Shown here piece after piece: positions 20,601-44,921 of a stretch of DNA of 64,000 nt (positions are counted from its first letter, which is position 1; every line of letters begins with the position of its first letter). The stretch spans positions 2,856,501 to 2,920,500 of the forward strand of contig OZ038437.1 of the NCBI GenBank assembly GCA_964036275.1, read 5' to 3'. Source of the stretch: Litoditis marina. Lineage: Eukaryota; Nematoda; Chromadorea; Rhabditida; Rhabditidae. Below the pieces are notes generated by a model, which was not told the DNA's origin, made no database searches, and saw only the letters and a list, made by a program, of their open reading frames with translations. Made by a program: the position numbers and the translations under genes.

Positions 20601-23600
20601 TATATAAATGAACCAACCGCCTGTTCAATCCGCTTGACCACGGTAACCCTCTCTAGTCCGCCGCAAGCGCGTCTCTTCTTGCCACCCGTAGGAATGTATT
20701 TGGAATAGCGGCCACGCGTGACGTAGTCGTCGAAGATACCTGAAAAATACACTTTATTTCTTGGTTCAGTTTATTATTGTTATTATTATCATACACCAGC
20801 AAGGTTGTCCGAATAGTCATAAAAATTCGAAAAACAGACTACTTTTTGGCCGAAAAGATGAAAATCAGTCAACTTTTTATGAAAAATCCTGCATTTTCAC
20901 GTGTTTACATCTAAAACCGGGTTACTTTTTGTCGCTTAGTTGAACCTTACTGGTGTATGATTATTATATACTTCGGAAATGTATTTAGATTAGCGGTCCC
21001 GGGTGACATAGTCGTCGAAAACACCTACAAGGTCCAAGAGTTATTTGTTACACGTTTGTGTAATAATAACAATGATAATAAATGATATTATTATTGACGT
21101 TGATTGATTTATACTTGTGAATGTACTTCGAATGAATAGCGGCCGCGAGTCACATAGTCGTCAAATATACCTACAATGTCAATGATCATCAACTATGTTT
21201 TGGCAGTGTGCAATTGTTTATAAGAAGAGCCGGTTTTCAACGGTAAACTGGTAGAAACATTTGCAGAAATTAAACTCTGTACGAGGTGTATCTTATTTTG
21301 CTATAGAACAGAGTGCACAACCATTAATTAGCTCATTTCTCCCAAATTTGACCTAAATGTCTCTAGAGGGTAACTCGCATTACGCCATAGAGGCACGGGT
21401 ATTAACTGTTTAGCGCGACGCAGCGACACTGGGGAAAGATCCAGTCAGATTCTCAGGAAACTTTTACATAAAATGAACTAAAAGACTAAAAGTACCAACA
21501 GGAATGCATATTCACAGTCAATTCGTAGTCAGCTGGTTCTACTGTTGTTTCTGGCATGTCACTGGATCTATGGCTCAGAACATACGAATGTCCACCATGA
21601 GGAATCAACTGTACCACTACTGCACAAAAAGACGTTTTGACGATAATGTGATATGTATGATGATCACCGCCTCGAAACGACGCAAAGTGAAACAATAAAT
21701 ACGAACTGAAAGCAGGGGTGACCAAACAGTTGACCGACCCTACCACCAGTACGACTCCTCCCCCTTAAAAAATAAAAATTCGCCGAAAAATACGAATTAT
21801 TCTTCAAAATGACGAGATTTTCACGCAAATAGGCAAAAAACACCATAATTTTTAAAATTTTCGGTACCGTCGGGGCCTTAACGACCCCCCCCCCCCTTTA
21901 AAATGTGGCACGCGTGCAACTTGTGGTCACCTCTGACTGAAAGTATGAGAATAATGTCAACCAACCCCTGACAGCGTCCCGAGTCTGCTTGCTCTGAGCG
22001 TCATTGGTAGTGGCTGCAGGTGAAGATACCCCACTTGTCGACGGTTCTTCTGTAAACAATGTAAACATTGTAAACATATGATTAGGTTTACGAAAAGACT
22101 TTTCGTCCTGCTTTCATTTTCTCAGAGGGGTTCAACTGATGATGACCCAAACCTCTGAGAAAACCCAAAACCGTCTTGAATCAGGGTCTAAACGGTTTTG
22201 AGTACATCTCTTACTGAGCACATTAACCTAATCATACCACCATCCAAAAGTCCTAGTGACACAATTATATTTTGTTTAAATAAAACAACCTAATGTAAAC
22301 ATACATCAGTAAAGTTGCCAGAAGTCGAACAACTGACTACTTCTTGCTAGTATCGAAAATTGTTACCCAAGTTTTGATGCGAAATCACGATATTTCAATA
22401 TTAATGAATCCAGCCTCTTTTTGTAGGGTATTTACACCTTTAAAAACATCTAGAAAAGATTGTGATGGCTATGAATTCACTCACTACTCTTCAGCGGCGA
22501 CGTTTGAGATCTAGAGGCGACCGGGAATGGAACTTTGAAGGCCGGATCGTCCTTTGACTGAACAGAAAGAATACATAATGGGAATAAATGTATTTTGAGC
22601 ATCTTTACCGGTAAACACGTAGGATCTAAGAAACAACCATATCTGGTCCAGCCTTGCCTGAAAACCATAGGTGGAATAGTATAGGTTCGAGGGTTTGCAG
22701 AGTCACACCTCACAAACCAGTAAGGCGCAACCTTTTCACAAAAAATATGCCGTTTTCCTATGAAATACACGAAACTCCATGATTTTTCATCTGGAACAAG
22801 CAAATTTTCGGCGAAAACGTGTACGTTTGTTGATTTTTCTTGTTGACATGAATAAACCATTAGAGAAAATGGGAGATGTATGGGTCTTGGTAATGTTCAA
22901 ATAATGTAGCAATTTCGGAATCGTTCTAGGACTGAATTTTGCTTTTGTCAGATAGAGAAAAATCAATAATCAATAATCACACCTTGCCAGGAGGAGATCC
23001 AGGGCCAGTCCAAGGGGCAGGTGGCAGAAGTCCTCCTTTCAGCTTTGTCTGCAAAACAAAGGAAATACGAAATTACGAAAAACTCTAGAAGGTACACTGG
23101 ATTATTGTTTTGGCCTTCTTAGCACGCGCTCTGTAAAATACAGATTCGCGTTTGGTCGGAACAGTTCCAGAACAGAACAATTTCGTCTAATTTGAGAGAC
23201 GCAGACAGTTAGAGAACGAAAATCGATTTGCCTTCCCGCCATGCTGTATTTACAGTAAAATACTGTACCACAACAAGGCATCTTCTGAGTGATCACACGA
23301 GTTGTTGTGTTATGACCAAAATGAAGCATAGCAAAAATTAAACGTAAACTTGGAAAATGACGACCGAGGAAACGTCTTGACCGCTTGACCCTTTTTTGTG
23401 TGATGAAAATAATGGACAGAGCCAACACTTTATAAAGTGAGAAAACACAGGACACACACCTTTTTAGGAGATCTGGCCGATTGAGCCGATGAAGATGGTT
23501 TATCCTGAAAATGGGAAAAAAAAATTAGACAAAACAGGCCATACACAGCTTGGATAATTATCCATAGACTTCGCCAACAAAAACAATTGAATCGAAATAT

Positions 23601-24648
23601 AAAATATATGAATAAATATCATTAATAGCATCAAAATAACGTTTTCGTCCTTGGAAATCTAGTCGACAACATACCTGGACAGAAAGGCTAGACAACGAAG
23701 GAGGAGGGAGTGATGGATGAGCCTGAAAAACACGAAAAAATACTCGACAGAAACAGTCTAATGGGACCTATCATGAATGTAAGTTTAACCTAAGTTATAC
23801 CTGTTTCGACGGATACTAATGAAAAACGCATTAACGCATTTTTTGAAGATGTTGAAGATTGAAGACGTTGCTGGCGAAACCGAAAGATTGCTTAACATTT
23901 TATTTTCACTCTCCTGACCACGGTGTTCTCAACCACAGCTTTAATAAATAACAGACTCACGTCCTTGGTTTTAAACGCTCCGCGTATGATTCGCGCGAAA
24001 ATGAGCGCGATACGCAGCGAAATAGTGATGTTATCAGAACAAATTGCAGTGGGATACAGTGTCCCGCAACGAAAACTTTGTGGGCGGAGCTCAATTCAGG
24101 TTTAAAGAAGGACGATTATGTGGTCCAATCGCAACGCTTCAGTCCTTTAAACCGCAATAAATTTTTCAATTGCAGTTTAAAGGACCGATGTAACGGGATT
24201 GGTCCACATAATCGTCCTTCTTTAATCGCGAAAATCACTGTAAGCGAGAACGCCGTGTGACTGTGACCGACGACTTGGTGAAAACTTCGTGAAGAAGGTT
24301 GTCCGTTTCTCGATTCATTCTGGCTATCCGTACAACTTCACTGGTTTATGCATACGTAAGGCAACTTTGTGGTCCATAGAGACCGATTGAAGTGACCAAA
24401 CTACAAAACTGGGAGGGAAGTGAGGTTTTCACCAGTTAATGGCGGCTATTTCTTGAAATTAGGATGGTTTGCACTCTCTTTTTTTTAGAGAAACGAGCGA
24501 TTTAATGAATTATCCGACCAAGTCGTTCACGTTTGGGTGTATGCCTACCTACCTTGCCATGGCCAGGTCTGCGAGCCAATGAGGGAGGTGCAACTGTCGG
24601 CGCTCTTGTGGCTGGTCTACCGCGTTCGACTTGCTTAACTTCGTCCAT
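11613..24648 (-). CDS. SUZ12: SUZ12, Polycomb repressive complex 2 subunit, divergent, 22 exons, 658 aa
   Basis: Scaffold subunit of nuclear PRC2, the H3K27 methyltransferase. Exons: 24648-24553, 23722-23675, 23504-23460, 23048-22983, 22557-22485, 22049-21966, 20739-20618, 19793-19727, 18886-18819, 18515-18415, 18179-18130, 17446-17367, 17067-16979, 16400-16298, 15783-15641, 14810-14732, 14414-14280, 13753-13698, 13433-13299, 13046-12977, 12467-12345, 11756-11613; all join in phase. The C-terminus (562-658) is a VEFS box: DWMETYS, NEYVDATDKEKLFMNTFNEFM and HMVCLVKHGIMTPDQVAKV align without gaps to the vertebrate pattern. Residues 452-480 match the zinc-finger segment in length but keep only the first Cys (CPF). 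The N-terminus is Pro/Ser-rich. A basic RSKLRATKTSKKEKQRRKGR tract precedes VEFS. Middle exons rest on phase more than similarity. Confidence 0.87.
11849..12018. mobile_element. MITE family B, copy B1 (hAT-like)
   Basis: CATACACCAGCAAGGTTGTCCG ... CTTACTGATGTATG with the 8-bp direct repeat AATGAAGA on both sides. It lies in the last SUZ12 intron. Confidence 0.9.
12201..12324. mobile_element. MITE family A, copy A2
   Basis: TTAA-AGTATGACGATTATGTGG ... CCACATAATCGTTCTTCT-TTAA. Internal arms are GTCCTTTACACTGCAATTG and TGCAGTTTAAAGGAC. Confidence 0.9.
13885..14265. repeat. Two adjacent copies of repeat family H
   Basis: Arms TCTGCGTCTCTCTGATCTGTGCACTCTC (13996) and AGGTCAGAGACGCAGA (14184) with GCATCTCTTTGATCTGTGTACTCTC (14215). 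It fills most of SUZ12 intron 17. Confidence 0.6.
14659..14686. repeat. Poly-C tract
   Basis: An uninterrupted run of more than 20 C. Similar long C or G runs are at 15129, 18652, 21886, 27087, 31488 and 34288. Confidence 0.95.
15470..15515 (-). pseudogene. Duplicated 3' edge of SUZ12 exon 15 in intron 15
   Basis: ACTTGACTAATTCATTTCCAGCTACCCCGGTGAG on + resembles the real exon 15 end and donor (ACTTGACCAATTCAGCTCCGGCCACCCCGGTGAG, 15639 on). Confidence 0.7.
15954..16090. repeat. Fragment related to MITE family B
   Basis: GTTGTCCGCGCCAGAATGATTCAGAAAACGGACTACC resembles the start of family B (GTTGTCCGAATAGTCAGAAA...CGGACTAC). The far end is not recognisable. Confidence 0.4.
16148..16270. mobile_element. 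MITE family A, copy A3
   Basis: TTAA-AGAAGGACGATAATGTGG ... CCACAATATCGTTTTTCT-TTAA, in SUZ12 intron 14. Confidence 0.9.
16787..16970. mobile_element. MITE family B, copy B2, inverted
   Basis: CAAAGACCAGTAAGGTCCGACTAAGC ... TTCGGACAACTTTACTGGTGTATG. The flanking 8-bp repeat AATATGGT is included in the span. It ends a few bases from the SUZ12 exon 13 donor. Confidence 0.85.
17461..17764. mobile_element. MITE family A, copy A4, split by element M
   Basis: The left arm TTAATGTAGGACGATGACGTG and the right arm GGTCCACATAATCGTCCTTCTTCCAA are separated by element M (17517-17716). The left end lies 13 bp upstream of the SUZ12 exon 12 acceptor. Confidence 0.85.
17517..17716. mobile_element. Element M nested in A4
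   Basis: Terminal inverted repeat GGTAATTGACCAAGACGCG, plus a second inverted pair GTCGGCACATGTCCAACTGGCGGTCGGT inside. About 15 bp of A4 is missing at the junction. Confidence 0.85.
17826..18026. mobile_element. MITE family B, copy B3
   Basis: CATACACCAGCAAGGTTGTCCG ... CCTTACTGGCGTATG with perfect 8-bp flanks GTCGCAAC. Confidence 0.92.
18652..18675. repeat. Poly-G tract
   Basis: A run of about 24 G in SUZ12 intron 9. Confidence 0.95.
20782..20967. mobile_element. MITE family B, copy B4
   Basis: CATACACCAGCAAGGTTGTCCG ... CCTTACTGGTGTATG with the 8-bp flank ATTATTAT. It lies between SUZ12 exon 7 and the first of two copies of that exon's 5' edge. Confidence 0.92.
20978..21024 (-). pseudogene. 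Decayed copy 1 of the SUZ12 exon 7 5' edge
   Basis: The minus strand reads CCTTGTAG|GTGTTTTCGACGACTATGTC: GVFDDYVTRDR then a stop. The real exon reads GIFDDYVTRGRYSKYI. Confidence 0.85.
21121..21170 (-). pseudogene. Decayed copy 2 of the SUZ12 exon 7 5' edge
   Basis: The minus strand reads CATTGTAG|GTATATTTGACGACTATGTG: GIFDDYVTRGRYSFEVH, still open, with an acceptor but no matching donor. Confidence 0.85.
22110..22270. repeat. Diverged copy of element K
   Basis: TTTTGAGTACATCTCTTACTGAGCACATT, then ATCCAAAAGTCCTAGTGACACAATTATA, matches the right end of the K copy at 45989-46145 and its flank. The left arm is degraded. Confidence 0.6.
22302..22450. repeat. Truncated family B element (B5)
   Basis: ACATACATCAGTAAAGTTGCCAGAAGTCGAACAACTGACTAC starts like family B. 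The right terminus is not found. Confidence 0.5.
23123..23285. repeat. Single arm of element P
   Basis: GCGCTCTGTAAAATACAGATTCGCGTTTGGTCGGAACAGTTCCAG ... ATCGATTTGCCTTCCCGCCATGCTGTATTTACAG matches both arms of the complete P element at 32579-32928. Confidence 0.75.
23920..24255. mobile_element. Repeat J, copy 1, split by MITE A5
   Basis: GCTCCGCGTATGATTCGCGCG, GCGCGATACGCAGCGAAATA and GGGATACAGTGTCCCGC are shared with 25793-26030. The J sequence resumes after A5 (TCGCGAAAATCACTGTAAGC). Confidence 0.75.
24102..24225. mobile_element. MITE family A, copy A5, inside J
   Basis: TTAA-AGAAGGACGATTATGTGGTCC ... GGTCCACATAATCGTCCTTCT-TTAA. The paralogous J copy (about 25984) shows the unfilled position. 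Confidence 0.93.
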
Positions 24649-25414
24649 CGTGAAGGACTGTCTCACCTTTAAAATATCTTTATTCAGCAAACAAACAATA
24701 AATTCAACTCAGTAAGTAAACAAAGTTAGTTGGAATTGGAAACCTTCCAAACAAAGATAGATAAGAAGAAGAAGGGTGATAGCATAACATCGTAGAACCA
24801 TCATTTGCTAACTTGATGCAGAGCAGAAAAGCAAAGCTATGTATTTTTAAACGTCAGAACTAGATTTACTTACTGAAGGTGGGATTTTAAAACATTGTAA
24901 ACCAGTAAGAATAATGATGAATCGCAAAACACTTCAAATCATTATCATTTCACGGGGCATCAAACATGCTGGTTTTGATGGAGAAAATCAGCGTACAAAA
25001 ACGTGAAACTATCATTAATACAACAACAACAATTAATAAAATAAAAAATAAAATCATTGAAATGTTCTCGTTTTCAACCAGATGGCCCAATAAATTCAAA
25101 TTTCGCGCCATTCGTACGTGCCAGGACCACTAGCAAATTTAATACTAGCAAAATACGGGCTGTGCTACTGTCAGATTAGAGCAGATTTAGTAGGGAATTT
25201 CAAAGTATGAATTTCTGCTGGGGATTTCAAATTCATAATAAATCAATTGATTGATCAAATCGCATTGTTTTTGTTTTAAAATGTATGCCCAAGGGCTTGC
25301 TAGTTTAACAAAGTGTTCGAAAGAGCTCACGTCTCCTTACAAACACGCGCTGATAGTATAATTTGTAATATGTGCATGGAATATCGATGTGTATCTGCTA
25401 TTGTTCTATTTTAG
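24649..25414. promoter_or_regulatory. Divergent SUZ12/DDX1 intergenic region
   Basis: 766 bp separate the two start codons on opposite strands, so it should carry both promoters. It is AT-rich with no recognised MITE or TATA-like pair. The DDX1 side ends in TTCTATTTTAG directly before the ATG, a splice acceptor. Confidence 0.6.
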
Positions 25415-38881
<13,467 letters not shown>

Positions 38882-40930
38882 GGTCACGTGAAACGTGAAA
38901 ATAGTTCACGTGTTCTCGAACCCGATGTATTTCAAATGTGTTGCTTGACTATTAATTCTAGGGGTGGTAGAGCACGTGAAACACGTGAAAAAAATATGGC
39001 ACTTTATCATTGCACGTTCTTGAATTATGATGTGTTGCACACGGTCAACGTTATTCAATCCTCTCTTTTATGTTATAGAAATCTGAGTTTGCGGCAAAGA
39101 AACGGTATGATTTTCGGTTGAAAAGCCGTGAGAGGAATCGATTATCTTGAAGTTTAAAAATGTATACGAAGGTAAAACGGGGAAATACTGCACTAAGTTA
39201 GATTCCCGAGATATTTTGGCATCCCTGTTGGCATATGAAGTATTGGAAACGTATCTCGGGTTATATATCGCACTACGATCATGTATTATTTACAACCGTG
39301 TGGGGGCTATTCTATGAGATACTTATTGCATGTGTGCTCGTAATGGGATATACTTCTTTTATTCTTTATTCCCAGCCGTAAAGGTTTTATTACCACCTGG
39401 CAATTATTTTTGGACTAGGTATCATTAGGTAGTAGGAATACTGGCAAGGTAGCAGTTGACCAAAAATCAAAGGTTAGAAAGAGTATAGAGTTTGAAAACT
39501 TTACGTAGTATAGTTCAACGAGAACGGAATAGTTGTGTAAAGTGCGTATTTTGGGAAATTTTATCTTGTACTTTTCACGTTTTTGCGGCGCTTTGGTTGG
39601 AAAATGGCTGCCGGATGTTAGCTGATATCTTTGCGCTCTATTGAGGAACACTGAGATTGTTCCTAAAAACTTGTTACGTCAGTTTTTTGCCCAAAGTTTA
39701 AAAAGCTGGTCGTTAACAGCTGTAATACGTGAGTTCTCGTTGTGTTTTGAGCAGAAAACTTGCAAGAAGTTTTACGATCATAATGTAGTTTCATCAGACA
39801 TGTTTTATAGATGGGTTTATAAGTTCATTTATGAATGTTTGAGATCATATTACGTTTGTACTTTAGTATATTCTTATTTTTGAGATCACATTAAGATGTT
39901 TGGGCATCTGGCCAAGTTTTTGTTATAGGTTAAACACCCCAGTGCTTCCGCTCGTAATTTCTATTGTTGAAAGAGCGTCATTCATTCATGCCACATACTT
40001 GCGTTTTTCCGACCGAAATGTTTTTTGTAGTTTGATGTTTGATCTTGGGAGTTTGTACACATTTTATTTGATTGTAATAAGTATTGGTTTAATAATGTTA
40101 ATATGGTATTCCGGGTTTTCTTATGTTTGTTAATTCGAACTTGTTTTGAGTGTAGTTATTGTTTGTAATTGTGTGCATTTTAGATGGATTGTGCAATATG
40201 AAGTTTTTCTTTTTTCGAGCACGTTTAGTTTGTATGAGAGTGTTTTTGTGAATAAAAACACGTGAAAGTTTTGAACTAGATCAAAAGTAAAAGCTTGAGT
40301 AACAAATAATACTTTCAAAACTATGGAAATCGCCAAAGCATCTACTAGTTACGAAATGTTTGGAACGATTTCTCAAATTTACGTTTGCTTTGAACACCAT
40401 TTTTAACTACTCCCGTGATTGTTGGATACTTTTTAAGTAATCTAATTTCAGTGAGTGGCTATAAAATAGAAAATAGCGGGTGCTGTGTTCATTTTTCTGA
40501 GAAAAAAGCTACATCCAATCAACTTTATACTGTCTAATGTACTCACATTAATGTTAGAAAGGAGTTGTGTTTCAAAGTAACCTCAACAAATAGTGTAATG
40601 ACACTTTTCCCAGAATGTTCTAATGCGCCAATGTTATGATTTCGTCGAAACCAAGAAAAATTTGATCAAAACGTGTGTCTTTTCTTCGAAAATTGAAGCG
40701 AAATAATGAAGTTTAGTCGTCTAGTTTCAAGTTTTCTTCGCTACATAGGTGAAAAAGACAAAACGCGTACACACGAACTATAATTTTTCCAATTACCAGG
40801 CCATGATTGAATTAGTAAATAATTCCTCCCAGAAAGCACGTCTGAACTCTAGCTTCCCTTCAAAAACAACAGAAATATGAGCTGTTCGTCTCATATTAGT
40901 GTGACGCTCATTTTTGTTTGTCGGTGGTCT
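38882..40930. other. Intergenic, no gene seen
   Basis: The first 200 bp holds CACGTGAAAC motifs of family L. The rest is AT-rich with short open frames (up to 80 codons) that lack splice context and similarity. It includes the DDX1 3' UTR. Confidence 0.5.
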
Positions 40931-40936
40931 TCTTTT

Positions 40937-40938
40937 TA

Positions 40939-40984
<46 letters not shown>

Positions 40985-41409
40985 CTCTCTCTCTCACTCT
41001 ATCTCCCTTTCTCTCCCTCTCTCCTCTCTCTCCTCTCTCTCCTCTCTCTCCCTCTCCCTCCCTCTCCCCCCCCCCTCTCTCCTCCCCCCTCTCTCCCTTG
41101 TCTCTCTCCCCCTCTCTCTTCTCTCTCTCCCTCTCTCTCTCCCTCTTTCTCTCTCTCTGTCCCCCTCTATCTTTCCCTCTTTCTCTCTCTCTCTCTTTTT
41201 CCCAATTCGTCAGAACTCAGGTTAGAGCTGTTGCAGGAGGGCGGAACACATGAATAATTGGTCATGCAGCAAAGAAGTTCGCACGGCCTGAGAAAGACAG
41301 GCAGAACGAGTCCAAATTCCAGATCTACCTTCTTTTTCTTTCTTTTTTTCTCTCTCTCTCACTCTCTCTCTCTCTCTCTCTTCGTATTTTTTTCTGTTTT
41401 TTTCATTTC

Positions 41410-41485
<76 letters not shown>

Positions 41486-41510
41486 GTGAGTGAGAATGAA
41501 GAGAGGGAAA
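40937..41510. repeat. (CT)n, (CA)n and (GA)n microsatellites
   Basis: CT then CACACA runs, long CT/C-rich tract, then a pure (AG)n run at 41412-41481. Confidence 0.95.
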
Positions 41511-41884
41511 GAGAGAGGGTGAACGAGAAAAAATTCCCAATGTATTATTCCTTATTATTCCCTCTGTGTGGGCAATGTCAATGATCTTTATAGATTGTAT
41601 TTTATTAGTTCTATTCCCTTATTTTTTCCACCAACTTATCTCTAACTTGTTTTTCCTGGCTTCATATTTTCTGATGCAGTCTTTTATTTTTTGAATTTGT
41701 ATACAAATTGCTTTTTCCCAATGTTACAGTTTACATTCCATTCCGTTGCTCTTTATAATATAACTCAAACGAATGAATCTTGAAATCAGTCCGCTAACTT
41801 GTTGCAATGTCTCAACCTTGGACAAAGATCTCTAACTATTAAAGGTCTACGTGCCGCAGTAAAGGGGGAGTCCCACTTTAACAC

Positions 41885-42417
41885 TGCTCAGCTACATTCT
41901 CTCTTTTTTTCTTTGTCTTTCTATGACTCTCCTCTTCTCTTACTCGTCTTTCCCTCTCTCTCTCTCACTCTCTCTCTCTCTTTCTCTCTTATTTTCTATC
42001 TCTGACTCTCAACGTCTCTGCCTCGATTCTCTCTCTCTCTCTCTTTCTCAGCTCTCTCCTTTCCTCTCCCTTTCTCTCTATCTTTCTTTCTCTCTTATTT
42101 TCTATCTCTGACTCTCAACGTCTCTGCCTCGATTCTCTCTCTCTCTTTCTCAGCTCTCTCCTTTCCTCTCTCTTTCTCTCTCCCTTTCTCTCTCTCCCTC
42201 TCTGCCTCTTTATTGAATTTATGATCCGCTGGGTATCTTCAACAAACATAAATGGTTCTTCTGATCTATCGCCTCGGTTTTTAGAGTCTCTTTGGAGAGT
42301 TCGCACTTTGCATTCTGCACCCTTCACATTTCTATTTGCTATTCTCTACGTTTTCACACAGGTCTGCTGCAAATTCAAAGAGAGAGGGAGAGAGAGAGGA
42401 GAGAGAGTGATAGAGAT

Positions 42418-42450
<33 letters not shown>

Positions 42451-42610
42451 TAGATAGAGAGAGAGATAGAGAAGGAATGAGAGAGAGAGAGGAAAGAGAG
42501 ATAGAGATAGAGAGAGATAGATAGAGAGATAGATAGAGAGAGAGAGAGAGAGGAAAGAGAGATAGAGATAGAGAGAGATAGATAGAGAGATAGATAGAGA
42601 GAGAGAGAGC
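41885..42610. repeat. CT- and GA/GATA-rich satellite block
   Basis: CT-rich 41885-42210 includes a direct duplication (TTATTTTCTATCTCTGACTCTCAACGTCTCTGCCTCG at about 41989 and 42096). GA/GATA-rich 42378-42609 includes a repeated GAAAGAGAGATAGAGATAGAG unit. Confidence 0.9.
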
Positions 42611-42654
42611 AAACTACTATATAGGGGTTGCTTTTTCCAAAGCGTCTCCATGAG

Positions 42655-43610
42655 GTGTACGTTGCCATATCCCATTGTGTGTGTAGCTTGATCCCCTAAG
42701 CCTTTCCGTCTCAAATCGTGTATAACCGGCTATTTAAAAATCAAACTACAAGAAATATTCGGTCATTAAGTGAAAAATGTACGGAAGGAGTTTGATCTCT
42801 TGTGGTTTGTAGATCAAAAATCATAATTTACGGCTACTCTTATTACGAATACAATAGGAAAATATAGATGGGAATGCTATATTTCCCGCCTTCTCTCCGT
42901 TTCCCATTTGATCAGCCCGTTTCGATGGGTTTTCTCCCATTTCAGCCTCCAAGTCGGCGTAGTCTTTTCTTGATGTGTTTGTAGTTTGATTTATTCATTT
43001 TACATGCGCCTTGAGATCAAACTACAAGGATTGTTTGGTCTCTAAGAGAATCTATCTCTCTTTCCTCTCTCTCTCTCTCATTCCTTCTCTATCTCTCTCT
43101 CTATCTCTCTCTCTCTGTCTCTAAGAGAACAATACTGTACTCGGAAGCCATAATCCCCACTTTTCTCCCATTCTATTCTACAAGTATGCGCTATTTTAAC
43201 TAGGAAAAACTTTTTGGATCGAACACCATGATGGACAGAAACAATATAATAGTGTGTTATGTGTTTTGAATAACTTTCCATTTAATTACCGTTTATTACA
43301 AATGTAACGTTCAAAATACACTATTCGGAGGCCATATTTCCCACTTTTTCCCCGTTTTATCACCCTGTTTTGAATGTTTTTCATAATATACCCTCCAAGT
43401 TTTCGTATTTCAACTGGAAAAAATGCACGATGCAAAAAACTTACTATTGTCAACGACAAAAACTTTGCAGTTTGATCTTGCTACACGCCGTATTGAACTT
43501 TGACCGAGAGGCAACTGGATCAAACTACAAACACAGGGAAAAATATACCACTCGGAAGCCATAATTCCCACTTTTTCCCCGTTTTATCACCCTGTTTTGA
43601 TTGTTTTTTC
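42655..43610. repeat. Cluster of G repeats and a CCCACTTTTTCCC repeat
   Basis: Family G motifs TAGTTTGATC and GATCAAACTACAA alternate with four copies of a CGGAAGCCATAATTCCCACTTTTTCCCCGTTTTATC block (about 42860, 43140, 43325, 43550). Confidence 0.65.
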
Positions 43611-43683
43611 CCGTTTTATTCGCTGTGGTCAGCTGTCTTTACACTGAAAACCGCACTCCGCTCCTCCCTCACTCCTCACGAGT

Positions 43684-43830
43684 ACTACGATTTGGCGCCA
43701 AAACATCTTTTAAATATCTCTCTATCTCTATCTTTTCTCTATTTCTCTACCTCTCTCTGTATGGTTCTCTATCTTTCCCCCTCCAGGGGAGAGAGAAGTA
43801 CTACGATTTGGCGCCAAAACATCTTTCAAA

Positions 43831-43880
<50 letters not shown>

Positions 43881-43985
43881 ATCATTTCTCACCTTCTCTC
43901 TATATTTTCTCTCCCTCTCTCTCTCTTCCACTTTTCCCCTGGGAGTGAAAAAGTACGATTTGGCGCCAAAATCACCTTTAAATGT
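43684..43985. repeat. Three copies of a TACGATTTGGCGCCAAAA block between CT microsatellites
   Basis: The palindrome TTTGGCGCCAAA is at 43691, 43807 and 43959, each followed by an AAATAT or AAATCG segment and CT repeats. The sequence fits the E2F consensus TTTSSCGC, read on both strands. Confidence 0.7.
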
Positions 43986-44505
43986 AAACAATAGAGTTAA
44001 CTCAAAAGGCAGACTGAATGGTGTAGGGTACTCTATTCCGCTGTGTTTGTAGTTTGATCCCGTTGGTTTTTGGTCGAAATTCCTGGTTACAACGTCGGTC
44101 ACTTTTCGTTCTTTCTCTCGCCTTCACTCTCTCAGTTTCTCTCTCTCTTGCTCTTCTTCTCCTTGTCTCTTCCTATTCCCCCCTCTCTCTCTCTCTCTGT
44201 CTTATTCTCCCCCTTCGCCCCTTTTCGATCTCTCTCTCTCTCTCTTTCTGTCTAACTCCTTTTCCGTTTTTCTACTATTTTTCTACCTGTGTCGAAGCTC
44301 AGATTTAAATGTGTGTTTTTAGTTAACGTGTTTTGACACTCTGGCCACGTAATCGCTAGTTGAAAACGTAATTGCTTGTTTTTCATTTTTCCTCTCAAAA
44401 AAACAGAACCTACTCAACTGAAAAGTAGTGACGGTATCGTTAGTTGTATTGATAGTCTTCATTCACTACAGGCCGTTTTTTGAACATCCCGACAGGCTCC
44501 GAACC

Positions 44506-44921
44506 TGCGTCTCTCGAAACACACGCTCTTTCCCTGCTCTCACATCTCGCCTGCGTCTTTCAAAACACACGCTCTTTCTCTGATCTCACATCTCGCCTGC
44601 GTCTCTCGAAACACACGCTCTTTCTCTGATCTCACATCTTGCCTGCGTCTCTCGAAACACACGCTCTTTCTCTGATCTCACATCTCGCCTGCGTCTCTCG
44701 AAACACACGATCTTTCTCTGATCTCACATCTCGCCTGCGTCTCTCGAAACACACGCTCTTTCCCTGCTCTCACATCTCGCCTGCGTCTCTCGAAACACAC
44801 GCTCTTTCTCTGCTCTCACATTTCGCCTGCGTCTCTCGAAACACACGATCTTTCTCTGTTCTCACATCTCGCCTGCGTCTCTCGAAACACACGCTCTTTC
44901 TCTGTTCTCACACCTCGCCGG
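44506..44921. repeat. 46-bp minisatellite, nine units
   Basis: Unit TGCGTCTCTCGAAACACACGCTCTTTCTCTGATCTCACATCTCGCC; starts at 44506, 44552, 44598, 44644, 44690, 44736, 44782, 44828 and 44874 (the last unit has two extra bases). An open frame across it is repeat translation. The unit matches one arm of the family D element at 52182. Confidence 0.97.

Noticed and set aside
20978..21170. Mutually exclusive SUZ12 exons
   Set aside because: One copy has an in-frame stop and neither has the rest of the exon or a matching donor.
44477..44921. CRISPR-like direct repeat array
   Set aside because: Units are head-to-tail with no unique spacers, in an intron-rich animal genome.
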